A DNA stretch of 64,000 bases, taken from contig CATQJL010000112.1 in assembly GCA_958299035.1 (NCBI GenBank), positions 20,488,812 through 20,552,811 of the forward strand. Direction: 5' to 3'. The stretch's first letter is position 1; each line of letters begins with the position of its first letter. The notes beneath the pieces are model-generated. The model saw nothing but the letters and a program-made list of their open reading frames with translations, searched no databases and was not told the DNA's origin. Source of the DNA: Cylicocyclus nassatus. Lineage: Eukaryota; Nematoda; Chromadorea; Rhabditida; Strongylidae. Positions 1 through 11,564 of the stretch are shown one piece after another. Made by a program: the position numbers and the translations under genes.

Positions 1-340
1 TGCAATGATTAGAGAGCATGTTCTCTAAAGACGCGCAAAGTTTAGGCAAGGCGGCCGCGCGGGAGCGGAAAGCTGGTGCACCCGACCAGTTGTTAAGCCC
101 TGTAAACACAAACAGACATAAAGTTTCAAATGTATGAATTACCAGTTCCCTTGTTTGCTCTCCTGTGCCCGTTTGCCCCTCCATTTTTCGCGGCCATCTC
201 GCTATCCGCTTCCACGCCTTCTTGGGTCATTTCATTTGGATAGATCAGGGGCGGTAAGCATCAGTCTCCCGTTTTGGAAGCGGGCAATCATTTTCAATAG
301 AGAAATGATTGCCCTGGGCTGGCCGCAGTTTAATACATCT
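1..340. other. No gene recognised
   Basis: I see no convincing exon, repeat end or RNA gene here. An open frame runs across it but has no recognisable product and continues into the adjacent foldback repeat. Confidence 0.5.
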
Positions 341-637
341 CAGACAATCAAAGGCTCTCAGCGAGCAGCCACAAAGCCACCGCAAAGACCCACCAAAAGC
401 GTCGTGGCCTTATCGCCTCACTGTCGCTTCCCGCTGATAACCGTGTTAGAATTGACAGCGGCGTGCTGCTATAACCGCCGCTTTCGCTTCGTGCTGAAGG
501 CTTTATAGCAGCCCGCTCGCTGCCAGTTCTAACACGGTTCTCAGCGGGAAGCGCCAGTGAGGCGATAAGGCCACGGCGCTTTTGGTGGGACTTGGTGATG
601 ACTTCGTGGCTTCCCGCTGAAAGCCTTTGATTGTCTG
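341..637. repeat. Foldback (inverted-repeat) element, about 297 bp
   Basis: The left end (CAGACAATCAAAGGCT) returns inverted at the right end (AGCCTTTGATTGTCTG). The inner arms also match: AACCGTGTTAGAAYTG-type sequence near 440 faces CAGTTCTAACACGGTT near 522, and GGCGATAAGGCCACGGCGCTTTTGGTGG pairs with the left arm in smaller blocks. The arms are long with a short centre, as in a MITE or foldback transposon. Short open frames on both strands are by-products of the palindrome. Confidence 0.7.
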
Positions 638-1440
638 GGATTACGGGTCGGGAGGTTGTTCTCACCAATTTTATTGTCCCCTGATCATGATACGGAAGAG
701 CTTCACGCTTGCTAGTCTTTCCTCAAAAGAAACTAATTTCATTTTTATTCAATGTAATCGACAGCATTTGCTCCTTGAACTCACACATCATCTCGTTAAA
801 CTTAATAAGTTTATTGGATCGCTTGAAATCATTGATATTCGGATTCGTAAAACAAATATGAAGTTTCAAAACTTTTTGCTGAGCGGTGCCAAGGTTGGCA
901 TCAATCTACTCGGCTACCGGTGTTCACGTTTTTAGAGCCTGAATTCAATATTTATAAATGTTCTACCTGCAAATGTCTTTACTGTTAAAGTCGTGCCAAT
1001 CTGGTATGAGAGAACAAATGTGGGAGCAGTTCCCTGTTGCATGGAATTGAGCAGTATGACCTTTCAAACTCATGCCGAATATAATAAGCCATTACTCTCT
1101 GAGTTGTTTCATCACTTGAAAGCCACATACAGCTTGATGAGGTGATAATCCGGTGAGCACACTAAAGCACTTTTCTTTCTTGTTCATTTTCATCTTTCGC
1201 ATAGAAAACCAAAACTCAAGGTAGCGTCCCACTAGACTGAGGGGTACGTACCTGGCTCTGCTAGAAATATGATAGTAGACCCCTGACTAAGCGACGACAG
1301 TAGTTTGCAGCGCCAAAGGGGTCTAGGAAGTCTACAAATCGTCCCCCAAGGGGCCCGGATCTTACGGTAGGCTCGGCCGAGTACGAGATGACTGCAAGGT
1401 AGAGATTCAGAGTCGTTGCGGGACCCTGCGCTCATAACTG
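638..1440. other. Intergenic, nothing recognised
   Basis: There is no supported gene. The open frames here are short, lack splice or motif support, and have no recognisable domain. Confidence 0.4.
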
Positions 1441-1585
1441 TGTGCGGGGTAGAACGAACTCCGCCAGTTTGAGCCCGCCTTCTCTGGCAATTGGCCCTTT
1501 TGCTATATTGTTGCATGTCGTGCAGGACCAGTATCCGCGGAGGTGGTTCAAACTGGCGGAGTTCGTTCCCCTACCCCTGTGTGCG
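1441..1585. repeat. Short MITE-like inverted repeat
   Basis: AACGAACTCCGCCAGTTTGA at the left is matched inverted by TCAAACTGGCGGAGTTCGTT at the right. The outer flanks TGTGTGCGGGGTA and TACCCCTGTGTGCG also resemble each other when inverted. The element is about 145 bp with a unique centre and has no coding capacity. Confidence 0.65.
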
Positions 1586-1951
1586 CTAAAATCGCTATGC
1601 GGGTGGCATTCAGGGCTGCCGTAAGATCCAGGCGCTTTCGGAGCAAATTTCAGGCTTGGCAAACCCCCTTTTTCGCTCCAAACTTCAATATCGCTTAGGT
1701 AGAGGTTCTATTCTAACATCACCACAGAAACCCGGTGCCCATCTTTTTGCCGGCATGCTGCCTGCTAAGCGTTTTGCGTGCCATAGTCTTAGGTTTGTAT
1801 GACAAAATGAATGCCGAATTTTCATGGAATTAATAGATCGTTGCGAAGGTTCTGTCGTTCTATTTTCAAAAAACTTCTCGTTCTTTGGACAGGTTTGCAT
1901 TGCTATAATTTTGGTAAAAAGGGGAAAGCTTCTACTTCGTAGTGCTAATTC

Positions 1952-2397
1952 AAAGGCAGTGTCCGGGCAAAAACTCGATTTTGAGATTTTGTGCTTATAC
2001 GGGCCTACGCTGAATCCGAAAATGCACATTGTCGAGCGCGAAAATGGCGAAAAACGGCTCTAACACAGGAGGGAAATGAGCAGGTGGGCGGGGTCCTCCC
2101 CACTGCGAATTCACGTTCCCGGCTTCCGGAGCGATCTTCTCGCCTCCGTTTTCAAGTCAATCATTCGCACTTGGCCGGTAGCGATGTTAGAACGGCTAGT
2201 GGAATCGAGAAAATCGCTCCGGGAGCTGGGAGCGTGAAATCGCACTGGGAAACCGCTCACCTGCTGATTTCCCTCCTGTGTTAGAGCTCTTTTTCGACGT
2301 TTTCGCGCTTTCCAATGTGGATGGATTCAGCATGGCGAATAGGCCGGTATGAGCACAAAATCTCAAAATCTAGTTTTTGCCCGGACACTGCCTTTAA
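1952..2397. repeat. MITE-like element with long terminal inverted repeats
   Basis: The left arm starts AAAGGCAGTGTCCGGGCAAA and continues through a GATTTTGAGATTTTGTGC block, then CTCTAACACAGGAGGGAAAT. The right arm carries the same blocks inverted, ending with TTTGCCCGGACACTGCCTTT. The arms are about 190 bp with small indels around a GC-richer centre. No coding capacity is seen. It is probably a non-autonomous DNA transposon; I did not find a clean target duplication. Confidence 0.7.
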
Positions 2398-3342
2398 CAA
2401 TGTTCTTCCGAGCACTGGAGGCAGAGAACAGATTGTTAAAAAAATATTCATGCTTTGATAATTTCAGGTTAGGCCGCCAAAAATCTGAAACTCTGCAGAA
2501 AAATCCGAAGTCGCCAGTGCATAAGTTTTATGACATGATGTTTGCACCTGCTTTTGTGCTGTTTGAGTGTGCTTGTGAAAAGTTACAAATTTCGACTTTT
2601 GTACAGAAAACGCCAAGATTAATCATCAGATTATCCCATAAATTCCGCCCGCTTCAACTTTGAATCGCATTAAGTCATCAACGATAGCTTTCAAGGTACG
2701 ATTTGATAGAGCAAAGCAGATAGAGTGCTATGAAAGACGGTTTTCTTGCTTTTGCACCGGTTCAAATCCATCTCGCGTTTGAAACCAAAAACGCAAAAGA
2801 CCAAAGGTTCGAAAAATAGGGGAAAATCGCATTTCCGTTTGAAAATGTCCTAGAAAATTCTTAATTTGCTAGATACATTATCCGTATCAGACATCATATT
2901 TACTGTTAATGTACATTTTGCTCAAATAGAAATCGAGACAACGAAAACCTATATGTTTTTGCCAAAGTGTTGCTGTGCTGCTCCCAAATTTGTAGTTGTG
3001 TTATAGACCAGTAAACGACGTGAATCAGCTCTCTACAGGCTTTCGTTTTCGAGGAATATTCGTTTTATCATGAGACACTCACTAAGCGAAGCTAAGCGAT
3101 GTTTCTAGTGTACTAAAGCATGTAGAACGCTAAAAAATCGTTTTGTACTTTTACTGATCTGTAGTATACAACGACCAATGTGGAAACAACACAGCATTAC
3201 TTTTACAGGAACCTAAATTTTCGTTTTCTGATTACATCCGAGGAAAAAATACAGTAACAGTGTATATAAATTGATGTTGTAGTTTGCCTGTGAAATAGTT
3301 AGGAAAGTTCTAGGATTTTTTTTTGGACGGAGTTACGATCTC

Positions 3343-3640
3343 TGTACCCCTCACCGGGTTCTGCGATAGCATGCACGGCTCCAAAGCCGGTAATTCCAGA
3401 ACAGGAAATCAATCAACAAAACTTTACTACACGAACAACGAGGAAAAACAACACAGAACAAGACAAAAATAAAGCTCGATCAAGGCAACCGCCTGAGATA
3501 GGAAAACGATATCAAGTGTGAGATCCTTCGCGGGGCAATGCAGGTCTTGGCGCGCACTTCTTAAATATCCCTATGGTTCCCGCCATAACTTCGCTTCGCG
3601 AGCTTCTCGTACGCTGATCTCTCGTACGGCCCTCTCCACA
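3343..3640 (-). repeat. 3' LTR of the minus-strand gypsy element
   Basis: This is a direct repeat of 10008-10304 with TG..CA ends. Compared with the other LTR it shows scattered substitutions and short indels. Confidence 0.92.
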
Positions 3641-3654
3641 CGCTCCCCCCTTCG
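3641..3654 (-). promoter_or_regulatory. Polypurine tract of the gypsy element
   Basis: Read on the minus strand, the bases just before the 3' LTR are GAAGGGGGGAGCG, a G-rich purine run in the position where plus-strand DNA synthesis is primed in LTR retrotransposons. Confidence 0.75.
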
Positions 3655-5082
3655 GGAGCCGATGACCTCATCGGCGGCTCATTCCTCTTTAATTCAGGCA
3701 GCGTCATCTGTTTCGCGACTCTTCTTCTCACGGCCTCGTACAATATCTTTGCGCACGCGACAGGAAGATCCGAAGCACTATAGTAGAACAAACAGCCTTC
3801 TGGTGCTCCTGCCTCAATCATAATCTTGCCGTCCTCCACCTTCGTCCCGGCAGTGACTATGCATCGTCCCGATTTAGCCTGGTGCAGCAACGTCAGATTG
3901 AGGACTTCCCATAGTTCTACAAGCTTTTTCCATTCGTCCGCGATTTTCTCCATTATAGGGGGCCAGACAGTCACGATTTTTCCACCTTCTTCAAACTACT
4001 GCACGCACGTTTTCGTTACCTCGCATAAGTCACTGTTCACTGCCAGATGGTCTTTCGGCCGGACGATGACCCATGTGCGGTATTCCTTCCATCCCTGCAA
4101 GACTTCCTTTAGCTGGGTGAAGGTGGTGGCAACTCTTGTGAGAATCCCTCATTTTGGTCCATATCGTTCCAATAACACTGCTGACGCTGGAGCTGCGAAT
4201 GCTGTGCCGCCTTCCTTTACCAGTCCATGGGTTTGTTCTTCGCCTTCTAATTCCATTTTGGCTCTTCTAGAGGCTGCATCGTAACCTGTCAAATTCGTAG
4301 TTGTCGATTCTTTCGTGGCGTCTTATTCCCTCGTTTTCGCAAATAAATTCAGTCCAATCGATGCATCTTTTATACGCCACTCGCAATAGTTTCCTCAATC
4401 CATCTGGGTCCATACAAACGGCTCCATCCTTCCAGAATTTGATCTTTGAGGCCATGTCGATGTCAATCCTTGCGAAGATGCTTGCGGCTTTCCAGGCCTT
4501 CCACAGATTTCCAATCGGTTCCTTTGCCAGTGCTCCAGGAAACTTTATTCCTTTTAACTCTCCAAGACAGACTCTCTTCAAGCATCCTTCCTTACACTGG
4601 TACTCAAGATGTCCCTTTTCGGTTTTGGATGCAATCACCGCACCTCTGAAAGAAAACATTGTTACTTTTTTTACACTAACTTTAGGTTTCCTCCCTCTTT
4701 TGCTCCTTTTAGTCACTGTATCTGCGGGCTCATCGGAGATGTATTTCGGAACTATCCATAACATATCAAACTGAAGTTGTATGGTTTTTTTCTTCACCTA
4801 CTCTCGTAATTAGCGCGGAATTTTGGCTTGTTTTTATTACTCGAAATGGTCCAGCCCATTCTGATACTAGTTTCGGATGCGTGCTCATCCTTTTTTCTCT
4901 AGGAGCCAAAAGGTATACCCTGTCGCCTACCTTCGGAAGTTTTGCAGCATCTGCCTTATTCCGGTCGTCATACAGACGCTTCATCTCCCTTCTCACTCTG
5001 TCATTGTACTCTTTCACACGCTCATGCCTCCGCTACAACTTGCAATAACTGCGCTTTGTAATCCGCCATGTTCTCTACCATA
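3655..5082 (-). pseudogene. pol 3' part: end of integrase plus unassigned C-terminal extension
   Basis: The segment at 5017-4766 reads VGDRVYLLAPREKR followed by SEWAGPFRVI, the usual tail of a gypsy integrase. The frame at 4797-4267 then gives about 176 residues, basic at first (KRSKRGRKPKVS), with several Cys (CKEGCLKRVC), and another frame at 3974-3561 adds about 137 residues reaching the LTR. I recognise no chromodomain, no transmembrane segment and no envelope features, so the function of this extension is unknown. Frames are broken between the pieces, near 4780 and near 4000-4260, so it is annotated as a pseudogene. It lies between integrase and the polypurine tract, where some elements carry an extra gene. 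Confidence 0.6.
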
Positions 5083-6384
5083 GAGTACCAAGAGAACCCT
5101 TCACTTGGGATTACTGCTGAGGGGAAATTGAGGTCCTGCCGTGAAGCACAAAATATGGACTTTCTCCCGTAGCACTATGTGGAGTAAGGTTGTATGCCAT
5201 CATGCAAACGGCAGTCTCGCATCCCATTCCACTGGAACCGCGAGGCTTTTACGCAGCATGGCCAGTATAGTCCCATTTAACCTTTCTGTTATACGGTTTT
5301 CTCGGGGATTATACCCCTTCGTAGTTACATGTTCGATTTTTGTAATTTTTGTGAGTTCTGCCATCACCTTGTTTTCGAACTCTCCACCCTTATCAGATAG
5401 TATTGTTTTGGACCATCTGCATCCCTCTGCTATCCACCTTATGAATAAAACATTTGATATCGTTTCAGCCGTTTTGTCCGGAACCGGATATGCTGCCGCA
5501 TATTTGAGAAGTGGTCAATGACCGTAACAGCATATCTGTTTCCGCTTGTTGTCAGGCCAAGTTCCAGCACGTCAATCCCTATGATTTCGTACGGCTTCTC
5601 CGTAACGATTGGTTTCAGCGGTGGTCTCACTGTGCTCTTGGGTTATGTAGAAAGCACCGTTGATATTCTCTTGTCCATTTACTTATGTCTGCTAGCATGT
5701 TAGGCCAGAGCACCTGTTTCTTGAGTCTATTCCATAACTTATGAAATCTAAAATGTCCGGCAAAGTTTCCTGCATGTGCTTCATGGAACACTTCATATCT
5801 TGCGGTTTTAGGTACTACCATAACCAAAGTCCCTTCCTCCTGATACATCTTCAGTTCCCCGCTTTCGATCTCGAAATCGGCTACCTGTATAGGATATCGC
5901 AACCCTGGTATTTTTATCGATTTGCCCAGCTCTCCTTTTTCCAGCATGGCAATAACCGGACCAAAAACCTCATCATTTTCTAGCTCTTTTAGCCACCTAC
6001 TTCTTTGTTCTACCTCTAGTCTACTCACAACGGCCTCACTTGCATCCGCAGTTTTCCAGACTCCACGCTCTATAGAGCCCCTACTTAAAGCATCTGCTAC
6101 AACATTAGTCTTACCCTTCACATATTTTATTACCGAATTGTATCTTTGCATTTCTAGTGACCATCTTAGTACTCTAGCCGACGTTACCCCTACTGAAAAG
6201 CGCTGTCAAGGGTTGGTGATCTGTCAGAATTATGGTAGGAAGTCCGTATATGAAAATGTGGAAGCGTCTTACCGCGAACACTACGGCTAACGCTTTCGGT
6301 AATGTAAGGTAGCTTTCAAATCGGTAATGTAATACCGCCTCTCTGCCTTGCTGAGTCCTTTCGAGGCAAAGTAGACTGGGTGTA
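5083..6384 (-). pseudogene. pol middle part: end of RNase H and integrase
   Basis: The frame at 6151-5627 begins with the RNase H tail (TNVVADALSRG, typical of gypsy elements) and runs into the integrase HHCC zinc-binding region (HEAHAGNFAGH, then a C-x2-C-like part CFLHNP with the first Cys changed to Arg-like context YQRC). The catalytic core follows in other frames: GIDVL holds the first Asp, DKGGEF near 5370 the second, and NPRENRITERLN near 5285 the Glu. A further frameshift lies near 5205, after LPFA. Integrase inserts the cDNA copy into the genome; this copy cannot make an intact one. Confidence 0.85.
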
Positions 6385-7910
6385 CTAGCCCGTCGCCCCC
6401 CCCCCTTGGGACAGGACCGCTCCTAACCCTACCGTGGATGCATCTGTGCATATCACGAATGGTCGGGATCCTTCCCCTGCTTTCTCAATATCCGACTGCA
6501 TCAATACAGGCGCAGAGGCTATCATTTTCTTTAGCTTAGAAAATGCTTCTTCATGCTCTGCCTCCCATTTCCACTCAGTTTTGGGCGGGGTCAACGCAAA
6601 TAAGCTCCCCGCAACCTCGGAGAATCCAAGGCAAAATTTGCGGTAGTATGATGCCATACCGAGAAATGTTCTCAGCTCTTTGGAACTTTTCGGCACCGCA
6701 TACCTCTCGATTGCTTCTACCTTTTTGGGATCCATGTGCACTCCTTCACAGTCGATCACATGCCCCAGAAACGCCACTTTTTCTTGCAACAAAACACACT
6801 TCTTCGCCTTCAATTTTAGTCCCGCTTCTTGCAAGCTTTTGAATACCTTACCAAGTAACTCAAAATGCCTTTCTCGTGTGTTTGTACATATGACTATGTC
6901 TCGATATAGCAGAAAACTTCATTCCCTAATACATCTCGTAATACTGAATCTATAAGACGTTGAAATACTGCAGGACTTGTACTCAACCCAAAAGGAGTTA
7001 CTCTGAACTGAAATAACTCTTCTGTTGTCGTAAATGCCGACTTCTCCCTTGCTTCCTGTGCCAGTGATATTTGCCAGTACCCCGAACATAAATCTAACGT
7101 GGAGAAAAATTTCTTGCCTGACAGGCTCTGTAGCACCGCATCAATCGTAGGCAGTGGATACGAGTCTAGCTTGATCCGTTTTTTTGACTCCCTGTAGTCC
7201 ACGCATAGCCTCAAGCTACCATCTTTTTTTTCCACCAACACTATCGGGAATGCCCAGGCTGAAGTACTTTTTTCTGTGATCTTCCTATTTTCCAGGTCCC
7301 CTAGAAGCTCCTTCAGCTTTTTGCGAATCCCTAGCGGCACGGGTCTAGTTTTCAGCTCTATTGGTTTAGCATCCCCATTTTCAATGGACATTTCTGCTCT
7401 GTCTGTTCCTGTCAATTCTGGGTCGAGCAAGGCAAATGCCTCCTCGAATTCGTCTACCAATTGTTTCAAGTCGTCATCCAGTTGCTCTACCTTGGACCCT
7501 TCCTTCAGCTGTGCGTACAGGATGTTACGGCGTTCCTCCCTATCAAGGTGTGGTATCTCATTGTTCATCATTAGTGGATTCATTTCTTCCCACATACTTC
7601 TCCAATTCTCAGTGCCCCATTGTTCTAGCTCCTCTCCTTCTTTAAGAATCATTGGCGTCCCCGTGGAGTTCATGACTGGAATGTCTAGTTCCTGATTCTT
7701 CACTGTGAACACCCCGACGGGTAGGTCCTCCCTACTTGGCCACACTACCCTCTCTTCTAGTTCACTGCTTCCTTCACATCGCGCCGGCACGAGTATTGAG
7801 TTATGTGGAGGAATGTACACCCGCTTTGTTGCTACTACTCTTTTTTCGTCGAGCACATCCTGTTGCATTCCCTCCGTTTTGAGTATTATATCGACTCCCA
7901 AAGTTGCCAA
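6385..7910 (-). pseudogene. pol reverse transcriptase and start of RNase H
   Basis: The frame at 7910-6894 shows the RT fingers and palm: KTRPVPLGIRKKLKELL, WAFPIVLVEKKDGSLRLCVD, STLDLCSGYWQI and FRVTPFGLSTSPAVFQRL. It stops at the catalytic YxDD box (about 6895-6905), where one base appears to be missing: the reading frame ends in a stop after YIET. The next frame (6834-6385) carries the thumb (FLGHVIDCEGV, LRTFLGMASYYRKF) and the first RNase H motif (FVICTDASTVGLGAVLSQGG). A run of ten C's (plus strand, about 6398-6407) follows. RT copies element RNA to DNA; the break in the active-site box makes this copy dead. Confidence 0.92.
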
Positions 7911-8035
7911 TGTATCGTGCCGATCAGTACATCATCATCCTTGACGTCCGATATGTGGAATGCTATTATGCTCTTCTTTCCCCCTTCTAATTTTACAGGG
8001 ACTTTAACAGCTCCCAGAAAGTTCATCTTGTTGGT

Positions 8036-8525
8036 CTAGGTGTCATATACCGGGCTTAACTTTCTGTCGGGTATCACCTCTAAAACATCTACGTCATAAC
8101 CTGCCTTTTTCGCGTGTGCCAGCACCCCCACAGGAACAATGCTAATCATCGACCCTGTGTCCAGTATAGCTGATACTTGAAGGTTTAGCATGCTTATTTG
8201 GGCCGCACATTTCTCACCTACCAATGAACCTTTACTCCCCATATATACCTTAAGTCCTAGGCTCGTCGCTTTACCTATCACTTCGGTCAGGTTATCCTGT
8301 TTTCCGTTTTGCAGGAACCCCTTAGTTCTCTCAATCTGGTTTACTTGCGTGCGCCTATACGGACACTCTCTCCCAATATGTCCATATCTTCTACAATTGA
8401 AACATCTTCTCTGATCCGTGCCTCCTCTTTCCTCAGGCCTTCCAAGCCCTGCATAGAGCTTTTCTTGACGAGCCGGCTTCCCAGAACAGCTTGTTTTTCT
8501 TCATGCCACTCCTATTGTAGCTCTA
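8036..8525 (-). pseudogene. Nucleocapsid zinc knuckle and aspartic protease
   Basis: One open frame carries a canonical CCHC knuckle at 8404-8363 (CFNCRRYGHIGREC, C-x2-C-x4-H-x4-C), which binds RNA during packaging, and about 70 codons later the protease active site AILDTGSMISIVPV. The frame ends near 8036 before the RT frame opens at 7910. It lies in a different frame from the upstream gag segment, so the gag-to-protease path has either a programmed shift or, given the other damage, a mutation between about 8530 and 8622. Confidence 0.85.
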
Positions 8526-8621
8526 TTTTGATCCACTTCCCCACATCTACTCATATCTGTCCTGCTGTTCACAATTATTGTTCTTTGTTCGTCTGGCTCT
8601 TGTAGTTCTTTCCCACTGTTC

Positions 8622-9965
8622 TCATGGAACTGATACCTCTTTTTTCCCATTGTACCTCTTAATTTCGTTTCCGCCGTCGAGCATTTCCTTTGATTGCTCT
8701 ATGCTCAACGCTAACTGCTTTACTGTACTATAGCCTTCCTGCGGCTCTACCCTGTGAATCGCGGTGAGCAGTTGCGCATGCTCCGGCCATCCCCTCAAAT
8801 TATCCATTAAAATTTGTGCATACTCGAGTGACCGGTCCCCTACCGAAGCGGTAGGATTGGCTTGCCTTCCCAGCTTCTCGAGCACAACACAAAAATCAGC
8901 CACACTCCGGCCTTCCCTACGTTTCAGTTACCTGAGGTCTGCTAATGCCCGTAACCTCCCTGCTGCTGAGTCGTTAGCTAAGAGTCTTTTTAGTGCTTCC
9001 GCTACGCTCTCAAAGCCCCTCGCTTTGATTTCTTCTGGAAGCGCTAAAAATACACTTTTCGCCCTACCTTCGAGGTGGTCATCCCCCATAATTTCAATTA
9101 GTACCTCATCGTCCTTTATCACCCCTCGATATTTCCTTTTAAATCTTTTCAGAAATTCTTCGAAATTCTCGTGCCGGCCACCCCTGAACACTCCAGGGTT
9201 CACGCATGCGTTGGCCTGCATGAGAGCTAAGAGACTTTGGGACTGACCTGTCTTCACTACGTCCTGCGGATGCTGTCTCCAGAGCCACTCTGAGTGGAGC
9301 CCATTCTGTATCAGTGCGGATCTTGCTCTGTTCTGAAAGGAATCCAAGTGAGTGCCACCATTACTGTATCCTTCCATATCGTTCTTACCTTTACTCGGTC
9401 CCACATCCATGTTATCGTCCATTTCTCGTGGCTTGTTAAGCACACTCTTGTGCATTTCCGACAACACATTCATTACCTGCAATACATCCGTATTGAACAT
9501 CTCGCAAATGTCACTTATCATTACTATATCTTTTTCCGTTGTTTTAAGAAACTCTTCTAAATTTAATACTGACTCGATATCTCTTGTGAGTAGCAGACTG
9601 CACAAATTCCCCACAAAAAGTCTTATGTGGTTCCATTCCCCCTTCATTTTGTTTAATTCCCCACTTATTATCGTTGTTTGTTCTCCTAATACACGTTCGA
9701 TTTGTTCCCTATACTTCCCCGCTATTCTTGCATCTTCTGTTTCTTTTCGCACCCCCTCGGGAAGTGTCTCTATGATTTTCTCTGTGTTCTCCAATCTGCC
9801 TACCATATCCGTAACTATTTCTTCTAGATTCTTGATACTCACCTTTTTACCCGGGGTGCTAACAGTCGCGGCACTAACCCCTCTCGGTGTCTTTCTGGCG
9901 GCACTCGAAGCTTCCGCCATCTGGAAACAATCGATTTCCTTGTCCATACCCTCACGTTGCAACAT
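8622..9965 (-). pseudogene. gag (capsid) of the gypsy element
   Basis: The first ATG after the primer-binding site is at 9965-9963; the open frame extends back into the LTR only through a GTG. The product has a coiled, charged N-terminal half (LEEIVTDMVGRLENTEKII) and then the retrotransposon gag fold (NPGVFRGGRHENFEEFLKRF, then YRGVIKDDEVLIEIM). A single in-frame TAA at 8930-8928 interrupts it; the same frame continues directly as VADFCVVLEKLGRQANP to 8622. Gag builds the particle that packages the RNA. The premature stop, together with the downstream frame breaks, indicates a dead copy. Confidence 0.85.
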
Positions 9966-9989
9966 GTATTGCGAAATCTCAATCCCTAT

Positions 9990-10007
9990 CGATCGGTTCG
10001 GCCCCCA
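9990..10007 (-). promoter_or_regulatory. Primer-binding site
   Basis: Immediately inside the 5' LTR the minus strand reads TGGGGGCCGAACCGATCG. It begins TGG, complementary to a tRNA CCA end, and GGTTCGGCCCCCA is a plausible tRNA 3' end. I cannot name the tRNA. Confidence 0.75.
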
Positions 10008-10304
10008 TGTACCCCTCACCGGGTTCTGCGATAGAGATGTACGGCTCCAAGCCGGTAATTCCAGAACAGGAAATCAAACAAAAACTTTACTACGCGAACA
10101 ACGAGGAAAAACAACAAAGAACAAGGCAAAAAATAAAGCTCGATCAAAGCAACCATCTGAGATAGGAAAACGATATCGAGTGTGAGATCCTTCGCGGGGC
10201 AATGCAGGTCTTGGCGCGCACTTCTTAAATATCCCTATGGTTCCCGCCATAACTTCGCTTCGCGAGCTTCTCGTACGCTGATCTCTCGTACGGCCCTCTC
10301 CACA
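10008..10304 (-). repeat. 5' LTR of the minus-strand gypsy element
   Basis: Direct repeat of 3343-3640. Followed on the plus strand by TCTC, matching the bases before the other LTR. Confidence 0.92.
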
Positions 10305-10513
10305 TCTCTCCTTTGTTTCTCCGGCTTTTGAAGCTTTTTAATTTATGGCTCAAAACTCGAGATGGATTTGAACTGAAAGCAAGAAAATCACCTTGTACAG
10401 CTTGCTGTGCCCTATCGATCGATACCTTAAAACCTATCTAGGAATAAGAAGTTCACGACTTATTGTTGAAAATCGAAATGGATGGAATGGATGGAACTTA
10501 TGGGACAACCTGA

Positions 10514-11098
10514 TAATTTGTTGCTTTTCTTGAAGGTCCTAACTTTTTTTCAGAAACGTGCAAACAGTACTTTTTTCATAGTTACAAAGAGTAGGTCAAA
10601 AAACTTACGTACCGACAATTTTTTTGCAGCGTTCCAGATTTTTGGTGACCCAACTCAATCAAGGAACTTTTGGTCTTCCTTTTCCATTTTATCTCTGCAG
10701 TCAGTGTGAAACAGAATACCCGCAAAATAATATTTGAAAGCAAAAGATCATTCTTTCTAATATATTCACAATCAAGCAAATCTGTTGAGATAGCACAAAG
10801 TTGAAATTTTTCGAAAACAAATGACAGAACTTACGGACCGCCCCAACTCGTGTGATGGGCACTCAGAGGCGCTGATGATATTTTACGAGACATCCAAGTG
10901 CTTCCTAACCCATAGATAGCGACAGTCCGGCTTCACCTCTAAAATCATCATCGCATAACTGACGCTTGATAATACAGAGGACACCGCTTTTTAAGCAGGT
11001 CCCTGTTTTAAATATCACGCAGGCTACTGTTGAGCAAATGTTATCGTAGAGACGCGGTTCCGAATCAGTTGCTTTTTGAGAGTGGGGAGAGGAATGTA
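10514..11098. other. Intergenic, outer arm of a host palindrome then nothing recognised
   Basis: About 10516-10690 matches 2459-2620 in inverted orientation with many differences, so the mariner-like element sits inside an older inverted repeat. From 10690 to 11098 I see no gene or repeat end. Confidence 0.4.
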
Positions 11099-11564
11099 TT
11101 GGGTTGTTTCAAAAGTTCTACCCGCTTTCGATACCTTTTTTTTGAACTGCCAATTTTGGGAAGAAACCATTTTTCTTAAACAATGCTTACATCATTCAAA
11201 AGCTCTTTTCTTCTAATTTTTCAGGCATATTTCCGTCTTCATATATAGATCTTTGTTAGATGTGTGTACTTTGAAAAGACAGCGAAACAAATGTGAAAAT
11301 TTTCGTCCTTGCTCTATCGCCGTAAAATCTACAGCCAAAAGAAAAACATACATGATGTTTGTTGGAGACTTGTGCTACCAAACGCTCATCGAGATATGAT
11401 TTCAGAAACATTCTGAACCTACAAATTTTTAGCTCAAACATAACCTGTCTTTATGGTCCTTTCAAGTCGCATAAAAATCATAAACATATTGCAATCGCGG
11501 AACTTTTACTCTATATAGTAAGATTAGAGCTGGAACAACTACTACTAGAAGAACGAATAGGTTT

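Larger units (their letters stand above)
3343..10304 (-). mobile_element. Ty3/gypsy LTR retrotransposon, decayed
   Basis: Two direct repeats of about 297 bp, both starting TGTACCCCTC and ending CTCTCCACA, bound a 6.4-kb interior. The flanks are TCTC on both sides (or ATCTC if one end base is shared), a 4-5 bp target duplication. Read on the minus strand, the order is 5' LTR, primer-binding site, gag, zinc knuckle, aspartic protease, RT, RNase H, integrase, C-terminal extension, polypurine tract and 3' LTR. Protease-RT-RNase H-integrase order marks the Ty3/gypsy group. The LTRs differ at roughly 15 places by eye, and the coding region has several stops and frameshifts, so this is an old, inactive copy. 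Confidence 0.92.
2626..10513. mobile_element. Mariner-like element split by an LTR retrotransposon
   Basis: The left end TCAGATTATCCCATAAATTC and the inverse of the right end, TCAGGTTGTCCCATAAGTTC, are diverged mariner-type terminal repeats. The right end is flanked by TA (10514-10515); the left flank is CA, probably a mutated TA. Inner arms (about 2690-2790 and 10335-10450) also match when inverted. Removing the retrotransposon at 3343-10304 leaves roughly 0.9 kb, the size of a mariner. No transposase frame was recognised. The same inner sequence recurs in the element at 51258-52070. An inverted match continues outside the ends (about 2459-2620 versus 10516-10690), so the host site was itself palindromic. 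Confidence 0.55.

Noticed and set aside
3561..4797. Envelope gene in the older gypsy element
   Set aside because: The position would fit, but there is no signal peptide, transmembrane segment or cleavage motif in the frames.
9352..10185. 277-codon open frame on the plus strand
   Set aside because: It is antisense to the gag gene of the minus-strand gypsy element and reads through the LTR; low-complexity Ser/Leu/Thr-rich product.
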